A stretch of DNA of 64,000 nucleotides from Xanthobacteraceae bacterium (GTDB lineage Bacteria; Pseudomonadota; Alphaproteobacteria; Rhizobiales; Xanthobacteraceae). The translations under genes were made by a program, and so were the position numbers. Below the pieces are notes generated by a model. That model made no database searches. It was not told the DNA's origin and saw nothing but the letters and a program-made list of their open reading frames with translations. This document shows positions 1 through 10,960 of the stretch, one piece after another; positions within the stretch are counted from its first letter, which is position 1, and each line of letters begins with the position of its first letter. The DNA lies in the NCBI GenBank assembly GCA_029266425.1, contig JAQSWY010000008.1, positions 81,433 through 145,432 of the forward strand, given 5' to 3'.

Positions 1-718
1 GCGCCAGCGTCAGCCACATCAGGCCGCGCGCCGCCTGGCGCGGGATGCCCTCGTCGCCCTTGAACAGCAGCCCGCCGAGCAGGGCCTGGGCCTTGTACTG
101 CCCCTTCTGCGCGGCAAGGCCGAGCCAGCGGGCAGCGAAGCGCGGATCGCGCTTGACGCCGCTGCCTTCGATATAAAGGCGGGCGAGCTGGTACTGCGCG
201 TCCGGGTCGCCGAAATAGGACGCGGCATAGGCGAACATGTCGCGGGCGCGGCCGAGGTCGCGGCGCACCTGGCTGTTCGGTATGCCGTTCAGATAATAGC
301 CGCCCAGCGCCACGAAGGCGTCGGCGACGAAGCGGGCCTGCGGCGCCGACGGATTGTCGTCGGCATGCATGTTGGCGATCTGGGTGAAATATTCGAACGC
401 CTTCACGTCGTCGCGGGCGACGCCCTCGCCGTCCGCATACATGCGACCCAGTTTCCACTGCGCGCCGGGATGGCCCTGGTCGGCAGCATAGCGCAGGGAG
501 TCGATGCCCTTCTCGGTTTGGCCGGAACGCAGCGCCTTGGTGCCGAGCCGCACCGCCTCCTCCAGCGGGCGCGAGCCCGGACCGGGCGCCGCCACCGCGT
601 CCGGCATCCCGCCGGGGACCGGCGGGGAATCGGTATTGCCGTCGAAAGCCGACGCCGTCACCGGCGCCAGGCTTATCGCCAGCGCAACCGCAAGTGCGAG
701 ACCGTCAGATATCCGCAT
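1..718 (-). CDS. exoR: ExoR-family Sel1-repeat periplasmic regulator (3' end outside window)
   Basis: The N-terminus is a signal peptide ([20 protein letters not shown], cleavage near TASA-FDG). It is followed by Sel1/TPR-like helical repeats such as [19 protein letters not shown] and [19 protein letters not shown]. The order of repeats and the YYLNGIPNS segment match rhizobial ExoR. In rhizobia ExoR is a periplasmic inhibitor of the ExoS/ChvI two-component system, which controls exopolysaccharide synthesis and motility. The start codon overlaps the end of ilvD by 14 bases, so the two are probably co-transcribed. About 239 residues are visible and the C-terminus lies beyond base 1. Family membership is fairly secure; orthology to ExoR is inferred from motif order. 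Confidence 0.75.
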   Translation of the reverse strand, partial: MRISDGLALAVALAISLAPVTASAFDGNTDSPPVPGGMPDAVAAPGPGSRPLEEAVRLGTKALRSGQTEKGIDSLRYAADQGHPGAQWKLGRMYADGEGVARDDVKAFEYFTQIANMHADDNPSAPQARFVADAFVALGGYYLNGIPNSQVRRDLGRARDMFAYAASYFGDPDAQYQLARLYIEGSGVKRDPRFAARWLGLAAQKGQYKAQALLGGLLFKGDEGIPRQAARGLMWLTLA

Positions 719-2432
719 AGCACGATGTCTCGGCCGCGCCGCCCGGATGGGTCACGGCGCCGTTTCGGGCGGGTCCCACGGTCTGCGCGAACTTCCAGAT
801 GGCCCCCGAGCCGAAAGTGGTAGGACGCGGCGTCCATGCCTTGAGCCGCTCGGCAAGCTCCTCGTCCGAAAGCTCGACGTCGAGCGTGCCATCGACCGCG
901 TCGATCGAAATGATGTCGCCATCGCGGATCAGCCCAATCGGACCGCCGACCGCCGCCTCCGGCCCGACATGGCCGATGCAGAAGCCGCGCGTCGCTCCGG
1001 AGAAGCGCCCGTCAGTGATGAGCGCGACCTTATCGCCCATGCCCTGGCCATAGAGGGCCGCCGTGGTGGACAGCATCTCCCGCATGCCGGGGCCGCCCTT
1101 CGGCCCCTCATAGCGGATCACCAGCACCTCGCCTTCCTTGTAGGCGCGGTTGGTCACCGCCTCGAAGCAGGCTTCCTCCCCGTCGAAGCAGCGCGCCGGG
1201 CCGGTGAACTTCTGGTTCTTGAGGCCAGCCACCTTCACGATGGCGCCGTCGGGCGCGAGATTGCCCTTGAGGCCGACCACGCCGCCGGTGGGCGTGATGG
1301 GATCGTTCGCCGGACGCACCACGTCCTGGTCCGGGTTCCACTTCACCGAGGCGAGGTTCTCGGCGATGGTGCGGCCGGTCACGGTGAGGCAGTCGCCATG
1401 CAGGAAGCCATGGTCCAGCAGCGTCTTCATCAGCAGCGGGATGCCGCCGACCTCGAACATGTCCTTGGCCACATAGCGCCCGCCCGGCTTAAGGTCGGCG
1501 ATATAGGGCGTGCGCCTGAAGATCTCGGCGACATCGAACAGATCGAACTCGATGCCCACCTCATGCGCGATGGCCGGCAGATGCAGCGCCGCATTCGTCG
1601 AGCCGCCGGAGGCGGCGACCACGGTCGCGGCATTCTCCAGCGCCTTGCGGGTGACGATGTCGCGCGGACGGATGCGCCGGGCGACAAGCTCCATCACCTG
1701 CTCACCGGCGGTCATGCAGAATCTGTCGCGGATCTCGTAAGGAGCCGGCGCGCCGGCCGAGTAAGGCAGCGCGAGGCCGATCGCCTCGGAAACGGTCGCC
1801 ATGGTGTTGGCTGTGAATTGCGCGCCGCAGGCACCGGCAGACGGGCACGCAACCTGCTCGAGTTCGTCGAGATCCTCGTCCGACATCAGGCCGACGGAGT
1901 GCTTGCCGACCGCCTCGAACATGTCCTGCACGGTGACCGGCTGGCCGCGGAAGGAGCCCGGCAGGATCGAGCCGCCATAGATGAAGATGGACGGCACGTT
2001 GAGGCGCACCATGGCCATCATCATGCCGGGCAGCGACTTGTCGCAGCCAGCGAGACCGACCAGGGCATCATAGGCATGGCCGCGCATGGTGAGCTCGACC
2101 GAATCCGCAATGACATCACGCGACGCCAGCGAGGCCTTCATGCCCTCGTGGCCCATGGCGATGCCATCGGTGACGGTGATGGTGCAGAATTCGCGCGGCG
2201 TGCCTTTGGCGGCCGCGACGCCCTTCTTCACCGCCTGGGCCTGGCGCATGAGGGAAATGTTGCAGGGCGCGGCTTCGTTCCAGCACGAGGCGACACCCAC
2301 CAGCGGCTGGTGGATCTGCTCGCGGGTGAGGCCCATCGCGTAGAGGTAGGAACGATGCGGCGCGCGTGACGGACCTTCCGTCACGTGGCGGCTCGGCAAG
2401 TTCCTTTTGTCGATGATCGTCCTGGCGTCCAT
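705..2432 (-). CDS. ilvD: Dihydroxy-acid dehydratase
   Basis: This enzyme dehydrates 2,3-dihydroxy-isovalerate and 2,3-dihydroxy-3-methylvalerate in valine and isoleucine synthesis. The 575-residue product has the usual length and carries the iron-sulfur cysteine motifs [12 protein letters not shown] and [15 protein letters not shown] and the substrate-site segment [16 protein letters not shown] chose the start [16 protein letters not shown] because it matches the family N-terminus. An in-frame extension to 2534 is possible but lacks family features. It lies directly upstream of exoR and overlaps it. Confidence 0.96.
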   Translation of the reverse strand: MDARTIIDKRNLPSRHVTEGPSRAPHRSYLYAMGLTREQIHQPLVGVASCWNEAAPCNISLMRQAQAVKKGVAAAKGTPREFCTITVTDGIAMGHEGMKASLASRDVIADSVELTMRGHAYDALVGLAGCDKSLPGMMMAMVRLNVPSIFIYGGSILPGSFRGQPVTVQDMFEAVGKHSVGLMSDEDLDELEQVACPSAGACGAQFTANTMATVSEAIGLALPYSAGAPAPYEIRDRFCMTAGEQVMELVARRIRPRDIVTRKALENAATVVAASGGSTNAALHLPAIAHEVGIEFDLFDVAEIFRRTPYIADLKPGGRYVAKDMFEVGGIPLLMKTLLDHGFLHGDCLTVTGRTIAENLASVKWNPDQDVVRPANDPITPTGGVVGLKGNLAPDGAIVKVAGLKNQKFTGPARCFDGEEACFEAVTNRAYKEGEVLVIRYEGPKGGPGMREMLSTTAALYGQGMGDKVALITDGRFSGATRGFCIGHVGPEAAVGGPIGLIRDGDIISIDAVDGTLDVELSDEELAERLKAWTPRPTTFGSGAIWKFAQTVGPARNGAVTHPGGAAETSCYADI

Positions 2433-2680
2433 ATACGCACGCTTCCCGGCGTCGGCGGATCTCGCGGGCAACTGCGCCCGGACGCTACTCTCCACCGCGT
2501 ACAGGACGGATTTCGTGCCGGTTTGTGGCGGCATCGCGGCACCTAGCGTCAGCAGCTCCCATCATGGTTGCGAATGCGTGACACTGTGACGTGAATGACA
2601 CAAATTTGAGAGGCCGGGCGGCCTTTGGAGGGCCCGGGCTGTAGTTCGGATTTACGAGGTGAAAACGACCGTTTCCACGG

Positions 2681-2785
2681 TCGTGGCCGGGCTTGTCCCA
2701 GCCGTCCACGGGTGATCATCGGCCATGAGCGTGGATTTCCCGGCAGAGGACGGCGACCGCAGGTCGCTGTTTCCGAGAGATGACG
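2681..2785. repeat. Diverged copy of bipartite intergenic palindrome family
   Basis: The left half, GTGGCCGGGCTTGTCCCAGC, and the right half, GTGGATTTCCCGGC ending in GATGACGG, resemble the two halves of the better preserved elements at 6941-7020 and 44755-44840. It sits in the ilvD-valS gap (2433-2812), where I see no gene. Confidence 0.5.
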
Positions 2786-2812
2786 GACCTCCAGCAGGCG
2801 TGCAGCGCGCGG

Positions 2813-5566
2813 CTAGGCCTGGCGGAGCCGCGCCAGCGCCTCGCGGATTTTTGTTGCGCGAGCTTCCGCTGCGTCGCGGCGCTCGCGCTGCTCCTCGATC
2901 ACCTCTTCCTTGGCGCGTGCGAGGAAGTCGGGATTGCCGAGCTTGACGTCGACCTTGGCGATGTCGTCGGTTGCCTTGGCGAGTTCCTTGGTGAGGCGCG
3001 CCGCCTCGGCGTCCATGTCGATGATGCCGATGAGCGGCAGCGCCGCGGTCTCGCCGCGCACCACGAGCTGCACCGCGCCCGCAGGCGCCTCGCTCGCAAA
3101 CGCGATGGAGGAGAGCCGCGCGAGGCGCGCCAGCGCGTCGTTCCACAGCCCGGCACGCGCCTGCGTCTCATCCGATGCGCCGACCAGGACCAGCGGAATG
3201 TGCGCCCCAGCCGGCACGTTCATCTCGGCGCGCACCGAGCGCACCTCGGTGATGAGGTCGACCAGCCAGCCAAGCTCGGCTTCGGCATCGGGCGCCTCCA
3301 GCCCTTCGAGAGCCGGCCATGCGGCGAGCGTCAGCAGGCCGTCGCCTCCGGTGCGGTCCCACAGCTCCTCGGTGAGGAAGGGCATGAAGGGGTGCAGCAG
3401 CTTCAGGGTCTCGTCGAGGACGAAGGCGGTGGTGGCGCGGGTCTCGGCCTTCCACGGGCTGTCAGCGCTCATGAAGACCGGCTTGGCGAGCTCCAGGTAC
3501 CAGTCGCAGAAGATGTTCCAGACGAAGCGATAGGCCGCGCCCGCCGCTTCGTTGAATTTGTAGGCCTCGATCGCTTCCGTCACCTCGGCGACCGCACGCT
3601 GGGTCTCTGCGAGTATCCAGCGGTTCAGCGTCGACGACGCTGCTGCCGGCACGAAGGACGGATCGCGCCGGCATTCGTTCATCTCGGCGAAGCGGGCGGC
3701 GTTCCAGAGCTTGGTCGCGAAGTTGCGGTAGCCCTCGACGCGGTTGGTCGAGAGCTTGATGTCGCGCCCCTGCGCCGCCATCGCCGCGAGCGTGAAGCGC
3801 AGCGCGTCGGCGCCGTACTCGTCGATCAGCGAGAGCGGATCGATGACGTTGCCCTTGGACTTCGACATCTTCGCGCCCTTCTCGTCGCGGACGAGCGCGT
3901 GGATATAGACGTCGTTGAACGGCACCTCGTCATCCATGAAGTGCAGGCCCATCATCATCATCCGGGCGACCCAGAAGAAGATGATGTCGAACCCGGTGAT
4001 CAGCACCGAGGTCGGGTAATAGCGCTTCAGCTCCGCGGTCTCGTCCGGCCAGCCGAGCGTCGAGAACGGCCACAGCGCCGAGGAGAACCAGGTGTCGAGC
4101 ACGTCCTCGTCACGGGTGATAAGCGCGGCAAGCTTGTCCGGATCGTCTGCGAGCGCCCTCGCGTCCTCGTCGTTGATGATGCGTGCCTCGACGCAATGCG
4201 CCAGCGCCGCCGCCATCGCCTCCTCTTCCGTCTCCTCGACGAAGACGGTGCCGTCCGGGCCGTACCAGGCCGGGATCTGGTGGCCCCACCAGAGCTGGCG
4301 CGACACGCACCAGGGCTGGATGTTCTCCAACCACTCGAAATAGGTCTTCTCCCAGTTCTTCGGCACGAAGGAGGTCCGCCCTTCGCGCACCGCCTTCAGC
4401 GCAGGCTGGGCCAAGGTGTGGGCGTCGACATACCACTGGTCGGTCAGCCACGGCTCGATGACGACGTTGGAGCGATCACCATGTGGCACGGTGTGGACGT
4501 TCGGCGTGATCTGATCGAGCAGGCCGCGCTCCTCCATCAGCGTGACGATCGCCTTGCGGGCCGCCTCGCGGCTCTGGCCATGCAGGGCAAGCACGGTGTC
4601 GAGATCCGCGCCGTGGGTCGCGCCGTCGAGGAAATCCTCATTGCCGGCAAGCAGCATCCGCGCCTCGGCATCGAGCACGTTGATGGCCGGCAGGTTGTGG
4701 CGCTTGCCGACCTCGAAATCGTTGAAATCATGGGCCGGGGTGATCTTAACCGCGCCGGTGCCCTTCTCGGGATCGGAATACTCATCGGCGACGATCGGGA
4801 TGCGCCGGCCGACCAGCGGCAGCACGGCGAACTTGCCGACCAGGTGCCTGTAGCGCTCGTCGTCCGGATGCACCGCGACCGCGGTGTCGCCCAGCATGGT
4901 CTCCGGACGGGTGGTGGCGACGGTGATGAATTCGTCGGTGCCTTCCACCGGATAGCGGAAGTGCCAGAGGTGCCCCTTCACCTCGACCTGGACGACTTCG
5001 AGATCGGAAATGGCGGACTGGAACTTCGGGTCCCAGTTCACCAGCCGCTTGTCCTTGTAGATCAGCCCTTCCTTGTAGAGCCGCACGAACACCTTGAGGA
5101 CGGCGCGCGAGAGCCCCTCATCCATGGTGAAGCGCTCGCGCGACCAGTCGCACGAGGCGCCAAGGCGCTTGAGCTGGTTGATGATGGCACCGCCGGATTC
5201 CTCCTTCCACGCCCAGACCTTCTCGACGAAGGCCTCGCGACCGATCTCCCGGCGGCCCGGCTGCTGGCGCTCAGTGAGCTGGCGCTCGACCACCATCTGG
5301 GTCGCGATGCCGGCATGGTCGGTGCCGACCTGCCACAGCACGTCACGCCCGCGCATGCGCTCGAAGCGGCAGAGTATGTCCTGCAGCGTGTTGTTGAGCG
5401 CATGGCCCATATGCAGCGAGCCGGTGACGTTCGGCGGCGGGATTACGATGCAGAAGGGTTCCGCCCCTGCCCGCTCCGGCCGACCTGCCCTGAAGGCGCC
5501 GGCGCTTTCCCACGCCTGATAGATGCGGCCTTCGACGGCAGCGGGATCGAACCTATTGTCGAGCAT
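2813..5566 (-). CDS. valS: Valyl-tRNA synthetase
   Basis: This cytoplasmic class Ia synthetase charges tRNA-Val. Signatures visible in order are the HIGH-type motif [15 protein letters not shown] near residue 45, the CP1 editing domain ([19 protein letters not shown]), the KMSKS loop ([12 protein letters not shown]), the anticodon-binding domain, and a charged C-terminal coiled coil ([19 protein letters not shown]). The length is 917 residues. The start [20 protein letters not shown] fits the family; an 84-residue upstream extension has no homology features. It belongs to the conserved pcm-tolC-popZ-valS neighbourhood of alphaproteobacteria, here interrupted by a plus-strand aldo/keto reductase. 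Confidence 0.97.
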   Translation of the reverse strand: MLDNRFDPAAVEGRIYQAWESAGAFRAGRPERAGAEPFCIVIPPPNVTGSLHMGHALNNTLQDILCRFERMRGRDVLWQVGTDHAGIATQMVVERQLTERQQPGRREIGREAFVEKVWAWKEESGGAIINQLKRLGASCDWSRERFTMDEGLSRAVLKVFVRLYKEGLIYKDKRLVNWDPKFQSAISDLEVVQVEVKGHLWHFRYPVEGTDEFITVATTRPETMLGDTAVAVHPDDERYRHLVGKFAVLPLVGRRIPIVADEYSDPEKGTGAVKITPAHDFNDFEVGKRHNLPAINVLDAEARMLLAGNEDFLDGATHGADLDTVLALHGQSREAARKAIVTLMEERGLLDQITPNVHTVPHGDRSNVVIEPWLTDQWYVDAHTLAQPALKAVREGRTSFVPKNWEKTYFEWLENIQPWCVSRQLWWGHQIPAWYGPDGTVFVEETEEEAMAAALAHCVEARIINDEDARALADDPDKLAALITRDEDVLDTWFSSALWPFSTLGWPDETAELKRYYPTSVLITGFDIIFFWVARMMMMGLHFMDDEVPFNDVYIHALVRDEKGAKMSKSKGNVIDPLSLIDEYGADALRFTLAAMAAQGRDIKLSTNRVEGYRNFATKLWNAARFAEMNECRRDPSFVPAAASSTLNRWILAETQRAVAEVTEAIEAYKFNEAAGAAYRFVWNIFCDWYLELAKPVFMSADSPWKAETRATTAFVLDETLKLLHPFMPFLTEELWDRTGGDGLLTLAAWPALEGLEAPDAEAELGWLVDLITEVRSVRAEMNVPAGAHIPLVLVGASDETQARAGLWNDALARLARLSSIAFASEAPAGAVQLVVRGETAALPLIGIIDMDAEAARLTKELAKATDDIAKVDVKLGNPDFLARAKEEVIEEQRERRDAAEARATKIREALARLRQA

Positions 5567-5833
5567 GACGGCTCCGGGCACTCGGCTTGATAAGGAGCGC
5601 GAGACAAAGCGGAGGCGGCGCTGGGAGTCAATAATGACATCCGGGAAGAGAATGGCCCGGCATCGCCGGTGGCCGGGATCTGTATCAGATTGTCCGAATG
5701 CTCTCGTCTTTCGACGGACGACGACAAACAGCCCGCCAGCGGCGAAACACCCGCGACATCTGCCCGCTAGGGTAGCGCAGGTGACGGAGCGGCTCTGACT
5801 GCGGAGAGCCGCTTGCATGGCGAGGGAGCGGAC

Positions 5834-6904
5834 ATGAGCGACAGGCAGAGCGAACAGGTTTCCGGCATGAACCGGCGGGACCTGATGACGGGGCTAGGCG
5901 CCGGGCTGGCGGCGATCGCCGCGGCACCGGGCGGCGCCATGGCCCAGCAGGAAACGGCCGCACGGCCGGCCGGCGCGAGAGTCCGCGCGCTGCCAAAAGG
6001 CGGCGAGCTCCCGTTGGTCGGTCTCGGAACTTTCCTGACCTTCGACCTCGTGCCCGGGCGACCGCGCGATCATCTGCGGGAGGTGGTGAAGACCTATTGG
6101 GACGGCGGTGCCCGCGTGATCGACACCTCCCCGCTCTATGGCACTGCCGAATATACCGTCGGCGTGGCGGCGGCCGAGCTCGGCATCACCGACCAGGTGT
6201 TCTTCTCCGACAAGATCTGGTCGACCGGCGAATTCGTTGCCGACGAGAGCCATGCCGTGCGCAGCCTGGAACAGACCCAGGGCCGGCTCTGGCGCGAGCG
6301 CATCGATGTCATGAATTGCCACAGCCTGACAAATGTCGATGCCATCGTTCCCATCCTCCGCGCCTGGAAGAAAGAAGGGCGCATCGGCCATGTCGGCGTG
6401 ACGCATCACGAGAACGACTATCACACGCCGCTGACGAGCTGGATCGAGCGCGGCGTCGTCGACTTCATCCAGGTGAACTACTCGATCTTCAACCGGGCAG
6501 CGGAGACCCGGGTCTTGCCGGCGGCCCAGGAACGCGGCGTCGCAGTGCTGGTCAACATGCCGCTTGAGAAGGCCCGCCTGCACAAGGCAGTGGAAGGCCG
6601 CGCCTTGCCGGACTTCGCCCGGGAGTTCGGCGCCGAGAACTGGGCGCAGTTCTTCCTGAAATGGGTGATCTCGAACCCCGCGGTGAACTGCGCGCTGCCC
6701 TCGACCTCGAATCCGGCCCACGCACGCGAGAATATCGGCGCCCTCCGGGGTCCACTGCCCGACGCCGCCATGCGCCGGCGCATGGTCCAGCACATGGAGA
6801 CGATCCCAGCCTTCAGCCGCATCGCCGAGATGCCGTGGTACCCCGACAAGAAATATGAGGGCATCATTCGCCGGGCGCAGGCGCAGGTGCGAGCCCGCTC
6901 ATAG
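5834..6904 (+). CDS. Tat-exported aldo/keto reductase
   Basis: The 356-residue product has an N-terminal twin-arginine signal ([20 protein letters not shown], cut near AMA-QQE), so it is probably exported folded. The mature part is an aldo/keto reductase barrel with catalytic Asp/Tyr in [14 protein letters not shown], Lys in [10 protein letters not shown] and His in MNCHSLTN. The C-terminal segment [21 protein letters not shown] fits the cofactor-binding loop. The start follows GAGGGAG. The gene is divergent from valS and stands alone; the substrate is unknown. Confidence 0.85.
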   Translation: MSDRQSEQVSGMNRRDLMTGLGAGLAAIAAAPGGAMAQQETAARPAGARVRALPKGGELPLVGLGTFLTFDLVPGRPRDHLREVVKTYWDGGARVIDTSPLYGTAEYTVGVAAAELGITDQVFFSDKIWSTGEFVADESHAVRSLEQTQGRLWRERIDVMNCHSLTNVDAIVPILRAWKKEGRIGHVGVTHHENDYHTPLTSWIERGVVDFIQVNYSIFNRAAETRVLPAAQERGVAVLVNMPLEKARLHKAVEGRALPDFAREFGAENWAQFFLKWVISNPAVNCALPSTSNPAHARENIGALRGPLPDAAMRRRMVQHMETIPAFSRIAEMPWYPDKKYEGIIRRAQAQVRARS

Positions 6905-6940
6905 ACAACCGCCAGGGCTTTGACCCGCTCCACCGTCGCC

Positions 6941-7020
6941 GTCATGACCAGGCTTGTCCCGGCCTCCACGGCCGCCCCGCGGTCAAGGACATGGAGCACC
7001 GGGACGAGCCCGGGGATGAC
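6941..7020. repeat. Bipartite intergenic palindrome (REP-like)
   Basis: The left half GTCATGACCAGGCTTGTCCC is followed about 55 bases on by GGGACGAGCCCGGGGATGAC, its imperfect inverse. The same layout occurs at 44755-44840 and, in weaker form, at 2681-2785. It lies in the gap between the convergent aldo/keto reductase and popZ genes and may also act as a bidirectional terminator. Confidence 0.6.
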
Positions 7021-7071
7021 GACGCGCTTGGGTGAATACTGAGCAGGAGGCGATCGGAGTGGCGGTGCCCT

Positions 7072-7881
7072 TCACCGCCCGCCGCGCGAGACGCGCTCGA
7101 TCTCAGCCTTGACCAGCCGCTCGACGATGGTCGACAAGTGGTCGTCGAGCCAGGAGCGCAGCATCGGCTTCAGGAGTTCCGCCACCACATCCTCGAGCGA
7201 ACGGCCGGCGGTGGAGGTGACGGAGCGGGCCAGCGTGCCGAAGGAAGCCGCGACCGCCGCATTGGTCGGCGCCGAGACGAGGCGGTCCGGCTCCGCCGCC
7301 CGCGGTGCAGCGACCGGAGGACGTGCCGACTGGCCGAAATTGAAGGTCGGACGCGGCGGCAGATTGTGCGCCGGCCCGAGCGGAGGCGGCGCGACCGGCG
7401 GGGCCGGAGCCGGCGCAGACATGGCGGCGCGGAGCGGATCGGCAGGCGCGACCGCCGCTGCAGCAGATGTCGCGGCCGGCGCCGGGTGGGGCACCGCAGC
7501 GGGTTCGGGTCGCGCCGGGTTGGCGGGCCGCGGCTCGTTCGCTATCGAGCCGCGCAGCGCCATCGCCACCTCGGCCTGCACCTCATCCTCGACGGCGGCG
7601 AGATCGACCAATCGGCGCACCGACTCGGGCACCGGCAGTTCCGCAGCCGCCATCAATGAAGGCTCCGATGCGCGGCGCGGCGGCATGGTGGCCGCGGGCG
7701 GCGGCCCCTCGATTTCCACCGGCCCGTAGGGCTCGACAGCGAATTCATGCCCGGGCTGGCTCACGGCTTCCAGAGCCGGACGCGGCTCGCGGCGGGGCGG
7801 CAGGTCATCGGCAATGATGCGGCGGATGGAGGCGAGAATCTCCTCCATCGAGGGGTCGGCCGCCCTCGCATTCATCGACAT
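7072..7881 (-). CDS. popZ: PopZ-like polar organizing protein (DUF2497)
   Basis: The 269-residue protein has the family layout: a short conserved N-terminal helix (SMEEILASIRRIIADDLP), a long Pro/Ala-rich disordered middle (about residues 30-190), and a conserved C-terminal helical region (LEDVVAELLKPMLRSWLDDH then VERLVKAEIERVSRGG). In Caulobacter PopZ forms a pole-localised matrix that anchors the ParB-origin complex. Its place between tolC and valS matches the usual alphaproteobacterial order. The start could be either the first Met or the third residue. Confidence 0.88.
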   Translation of the reverse strand: MSMNARAADPSMEEILASIRRIIADDLPPRREPRPALEAVSQPGHEFAVEPYGPVEIEGPPPAATMPPRRASEPSLMAAAELPVPESVRRLVDLAAVEDEVQAEVAMALRGSIANEPRPANPARPEPAAVPHPAPAATSAAAAVAPADPLRAAMSAPAPAPPVAPPPLGPAHNLPPRPTFNFGQSARPPVAAPRAAEPDRLVSAPTNAAVAASFGTLARSVTSTAGRSLEDVVAELLKPMLRSWLDDHLSTIVERLVKAEIERVSRGGR

Positions 7882-8083
7882 ACGCTTTCACCCGATCGCT
7901 GCGCCCGGACCACGCCCGCCCGCCGCCATTGCGCGGCGAATCAATGCTGGGTCCCGAAAAATATGACATCGGACGGGCGCGGGCGCCAAGCGAGCCAAGG
8001 GATTTCCATTGTGGACTGGATCGAGGGCGAGCCCAACATGTTGTGGATCGGGCGCATACGATTGTGCGAGCCCCAGAATTGAA

Positions 8084-8106
8084 ATGGCCGGCACGAGGCC
8101 GGCCAT
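8084..8106 (-). terminator. Hairpin downstream of tolC
   Basis: A perfect 9-base dyad, ATGGCCGGC / GCCGGCCAT with a 5-base loop, lies 32 bases past the tolC stop and is followed on the minus strand by TTTC. It fits a weak intrinsic terminator, or a half-copy of the REP family. Confidence 0.45.
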
Positions 8107-8137
8107 GACGGTATTGGGAGCGGATCAAGCGGCGCGA

Positions 8138-9580
8138 TCAGCGTCCGTCGGGCGTGCGCACGCCGAACCAGGCGTCGCGCACCTGGTCGTAATGGACCTT
8201 GGGATTGTAGTGCTGCACCTTCAGGCCGAGCTTGGAAGCGCTCAACTGGCCGACCGCGGAAAGCAGCGAGTAGGACGCCACCACCCGGTCGCGCTGGGCA
8301 ATGACGAGGCTGGCGCGGGCATCGAACAGCGCGGTCTGCGCGTTGAGCACGTCCAGCGTAGTGCGTTGACCGACGCGCCATTCCTCGCGAACGCCCTTCA
8401 GTGCGATCTCGTTTGCGGCAACCGAGGCCTGCGCGGATTCGATGGCCGCCTTCGCAGCCACGAGCGAGCCCCAGAACTGCACGACATTGGCGCGCACCTG
8501 CTCGCGATTGACATCGACTTCGATGCGGGACTGGCCAAGCAGCTCTTTGTTCTGCCGGATCGTCGCGTACTCCCCGCCACCCTGATAGATCGGCACCGAG
8601 AGATTGAGCGTCAGCGACGCCGAGGTCTGGCGCTGGACCTGGTTCGAGGCATTGTTGTCCGACGTAGCCGAGCCGTTGAGGCTCATCGAGGGCGACAACG
8701 CGCCTTCGGCAACCTTCACATTGGCCATGGCGGCATCGACCGAGAACTGCGCGGCCTTGATCGCCGGATGGCCGGCGAGACCGAGATCGATCGCCGTGGG
8801 CAGCACCTTCGGCAGCATGTTGTCGATCGGGCGGCCCGGCGCGAGCTTGACCGGCTTCAGGCCGATCACCTGGAAGAAGGTGGCACGCGCCGAATTGAGG
8901 TTGGATTCGGCAAGCGCAAGTTCGCTCTGCGCATTGGCGACACTAGCTTCCGCCTGGGCGACGTCGGTGCGGGTCACCTCGCCGACCGAGAAGCGGTCGC
9001 GCGTGGCGCGCAGCTCTTCCTGCAGCGCTTCGAGGTTCTGCCGCTGCAGCTCGACCAGCGCCCCGTTCTGCAGGACGTTCATATAGGCGGTGGCGGCATC
9101 GAGCAGCACGAGTTGCTCGGTGTTGCGCAGCAGCTCCCGCTGGCCACGCACCTGGAATTCCGCGCCGCGCACCGAGTTCGCCGTGCGCAGGCCGTCATAG
9201 ATGGTCTGGCTGATGGTGATGCCGACGCCGTAAGGCTGGGTCTGGTCCTGCGTGGTGGTACGCCCCGGCAGCGGGGCGTTGGAAACCACGGTCTCGGTCC
9301 ACTGAGTACCATAATAGGCGCTGCCGAATATCTGCGGCCGGTAGCCGGAAAGGGCGATCGGCACATATTCGTCCGTTGCGCGGGTCGCTGCCCGCTGCGA
9401 GTTCAGCGTCGGATTGTTCATGTAAGCCGCGGCGAGCGACTGATCCAGCGTCTGGGCACCGGCTGGAACCGCGGTTCCAATAGAAATTGCGATCGCCGCA
9501 TACGCGACGACCCTGCCCCCGGCAGCGAAATGCCACATGGTCCAAACCCCTGCGCAAGCTTCTCGGCGGAGCCGCCTCAT
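8138..9580 (-). CDS. tolC: TolC-family outer-membrane efflux protein
   Basis: This 480-residue protein has an N-terminal signal (cleavage near AGA-QTLDQSL) and the two repeated outer-membrane-factor domains. The periodic TolC segments are QSLAAAYMNNPTLNSQRAA and FSVGEVTRTDVAQAEASVA in the first half and WRVGQRTTLDVLNAQTALFD in the second. It forms the trimeric exit duct for tripartite efflux or type I secretion. The start at 9580 is the most plausible; 9538 is an alternative, and the open frame extends further without support. It lies 136 bases downstream of the PCMT-family gene, the usual alphaproteobacterial pairing. Confidence 0.92.
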   Translation of the reverse strand: MRRLRREACAGVWTMWHFAAGGRVVAYAAIAISIGTAVPAGAQTLDQSLAAAYMNNPTLNSQRAATRATDEYVPIALSGYRPQIFGSAYYGTQWTETVVSNAPLPGRTTTQDQTQPYGVGITISQTIYDGLRTANSVRGAEFQVRGQRELLRNTEQLVLLDAATAYMNVLQNGALVELQRQNLEALQEELRATRDRFSVGEVTRTDVAQAEASVANAQSELALAESNLNSARATFFQVIGLKPVKLAPGRPIDNMLPKVLPTAIDLGLAGHPAIKAAQFSVDAAMANVKVAEGALSPSMSLNGSATSDNNASNQVQRQTSASLTLNLSVPIYQGGGEYATIRQNKELLGQSRIEVDVNREQVRANVVQFWGSLVAAKAAIESAQASVAANEIALKGVREEWRVGQRTTLDVLNAQTALFDARASLVIAQRDRVVASYSLLSAVGQLSASKLGLKVQHYNPKVHYDQVRDAWFGVRTPDGR

Positions 9581-9716
9581 CGTGCGACTCTCGTGTCTAT
9601 CTGAAGTGAAGGTCAGAATAGGTGCTCTATAGGGCGCTGTGAACCGCTCGGTTCGATCCGCACGCCACTTTGCGACAACGCGCGGCAGAAGCGCCACAGC
9701 GGAGCGGGATAACCCT

Positions 9717-10379
9717 TTAGAAAACAAAGCCCGGCCGAGCCTCGAAGCCCGGCAGCACCGGAACTGCGGCGTCGAAAACGACGCGTGAGCCTACGCCGCC
9801 TGACGTGTTCGTGAATATCGTCGCCCTTCCGGCCCGGCCGCGGCCGACGACCGCGACGAGCCGGCCGCCCGGCTTCAGCTGGCCGAGCAGAGCCTCAGGT
9901 GCCGAATCGACCGCGCCGTTCAGCAGAATCACATCATAAGGTGATTCGGCCGGCCAACCGGCGGTAAGCGGCCCCTGCACGAAGGCGGCATTGAGCAGGC
10001 CGAGCTCGACAAGGAGGTTCGAGCCCTGGGAGGCGAGTTCGGCCTCCTCCTCGAGCGCCATCACCTGCCCGGCGAGGCGCGCCAGCACGGCGGTGGAATA
10101 GCCGGTGGCCGCGCCGACGTCGAGCACCAGCGCGTCGGGGCCGATCTCGGCTGCCTGCAGCAGCTTGGCGAGCACCATCGGCTCCATCAGATAGCGCGCG
10201 GGCGGGCCTTCCTTCACCAGGAGATCGTCATCGATATAGGCGAAGCTCGAAAGGCTGGTTGGCACGAAGCGCTCGCGCGGCGTCTCCAGCATGCTCGCGA
10301 CGATTCGCAGGTCGGTCACGTCGTTGGCGCGCACCTGCGCGTCGACCATGGCGCGGCGCATCTCAGCGAAATCGATCAT
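9717..10379 (-). CDS. pcm: Protein-L-isoaspartate O-methyltransferase family protein
   Basis: The 220-residue product has the PCMT fold: VDAQVRANDVTD near the N-terminus, the SAM-binding motif ALVLDVGAATGYSTAVLARL, and PYDVILLNGAVDSAPEALLG further on. It resembles the tolC-linked alphaproteobacterial subgroup, in which repair activity on isoaspartate is not well proven, so the symbol is a family label. It is the first gene before tolC on the same strand. Confidence 0.85.
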   Translation of the reverse strand: MIDFAEMRRAMVDAQVRANDVTDLRIVASMLETPRERFVPTSLSSFAYIDDDLLVKEGPPARYLMEPMVLAKLLQAAEIGPDALVLDVGAATGYSTAVLARLAGQVMALEEEAELASQGSNLLVELGLLNAAFVQGPLTAGWPAESPYDVILLNGAVDSAPEALLGQLKPGGRLVAVVGRGRAGRATIFTNTSGGVGSRVVFDAAVPVLPGFEARPGFVF

Positions 10380-10594
10380 GCGGGGACAACCTCGAGGACA
10401 AAGCGACGGCGCAGGATTGCGGCAGCTGCCGCCTTATTGCAAGGGCTTGCGACGCATTCCAGTGCGCCGGTGCCGCACCTGCGGCCCCTATTCCTGCGCG
10501 CCCGGCTGGGTTGCCGGCGATGATGCGTTGCCGACCCCGGCGCGCTCTGTTATGAGGCCCGCCTGCCCAGCCGGTTTACCGGCCAAGCCCTACT

Positions 10595-10668
10595 GGCCAC
10601 GTGGCGGAGTGGTTACGCAGCGGACTGCAAATCCGCGTACGGGGGTTCGATTCCCTCCGTGGCCTCCA
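10595..10668 (+). tRNA. tRNA-Cys (GCA)
   Basis: A complete cloverleaf is visible: acceptor GGCCACG pairs with CGTGGCC, the anticodon loop reads ACTGCAAAT with anticodon GCA, the T-loop is GGTTCGATTCC, and CCA is encoded. Confidence 0.97.
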
Positions 10669-10960
10669 GAATCGCACATGCGCCGTCGGCTGCGAAACCG
10701 CGCCGGCGGCGCATGGCGCGGCTCCCCCGCTGCCGCCTTCCGTCGCGGCCGAGCCTCCGATCCGGCGGCAACCTCGCCGCGGTGCAACGCCGGTTTGACA
10801 TGGCGGGGCGATCGCGGTTCATGGACGCCAGCGTTCGTGCGGCGCGTGTGGGGGCACGAGCCGTATCGCGGACGCGCCGCGTTTTGTTCTGGAGCACCCG
10901 CCTGTCGTCGGGACGACGCCACCCGGACGGTATGGCTCCAGAGTCTTGAAGGACCCATTT

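Noticed and set aside
2780..5590. 936-residue plus-strand open frame opposite valS
   Set aside because: Shadow of a high-GC gene; valS on the other strand has all synthetase signatures.
10669..10960. Open frame between tRNA-Cys and the ABC exporter
   Set aside because: Arg/Ala-rich translation typical of high-GC non-coding sequence, with no ribosome site or motif.
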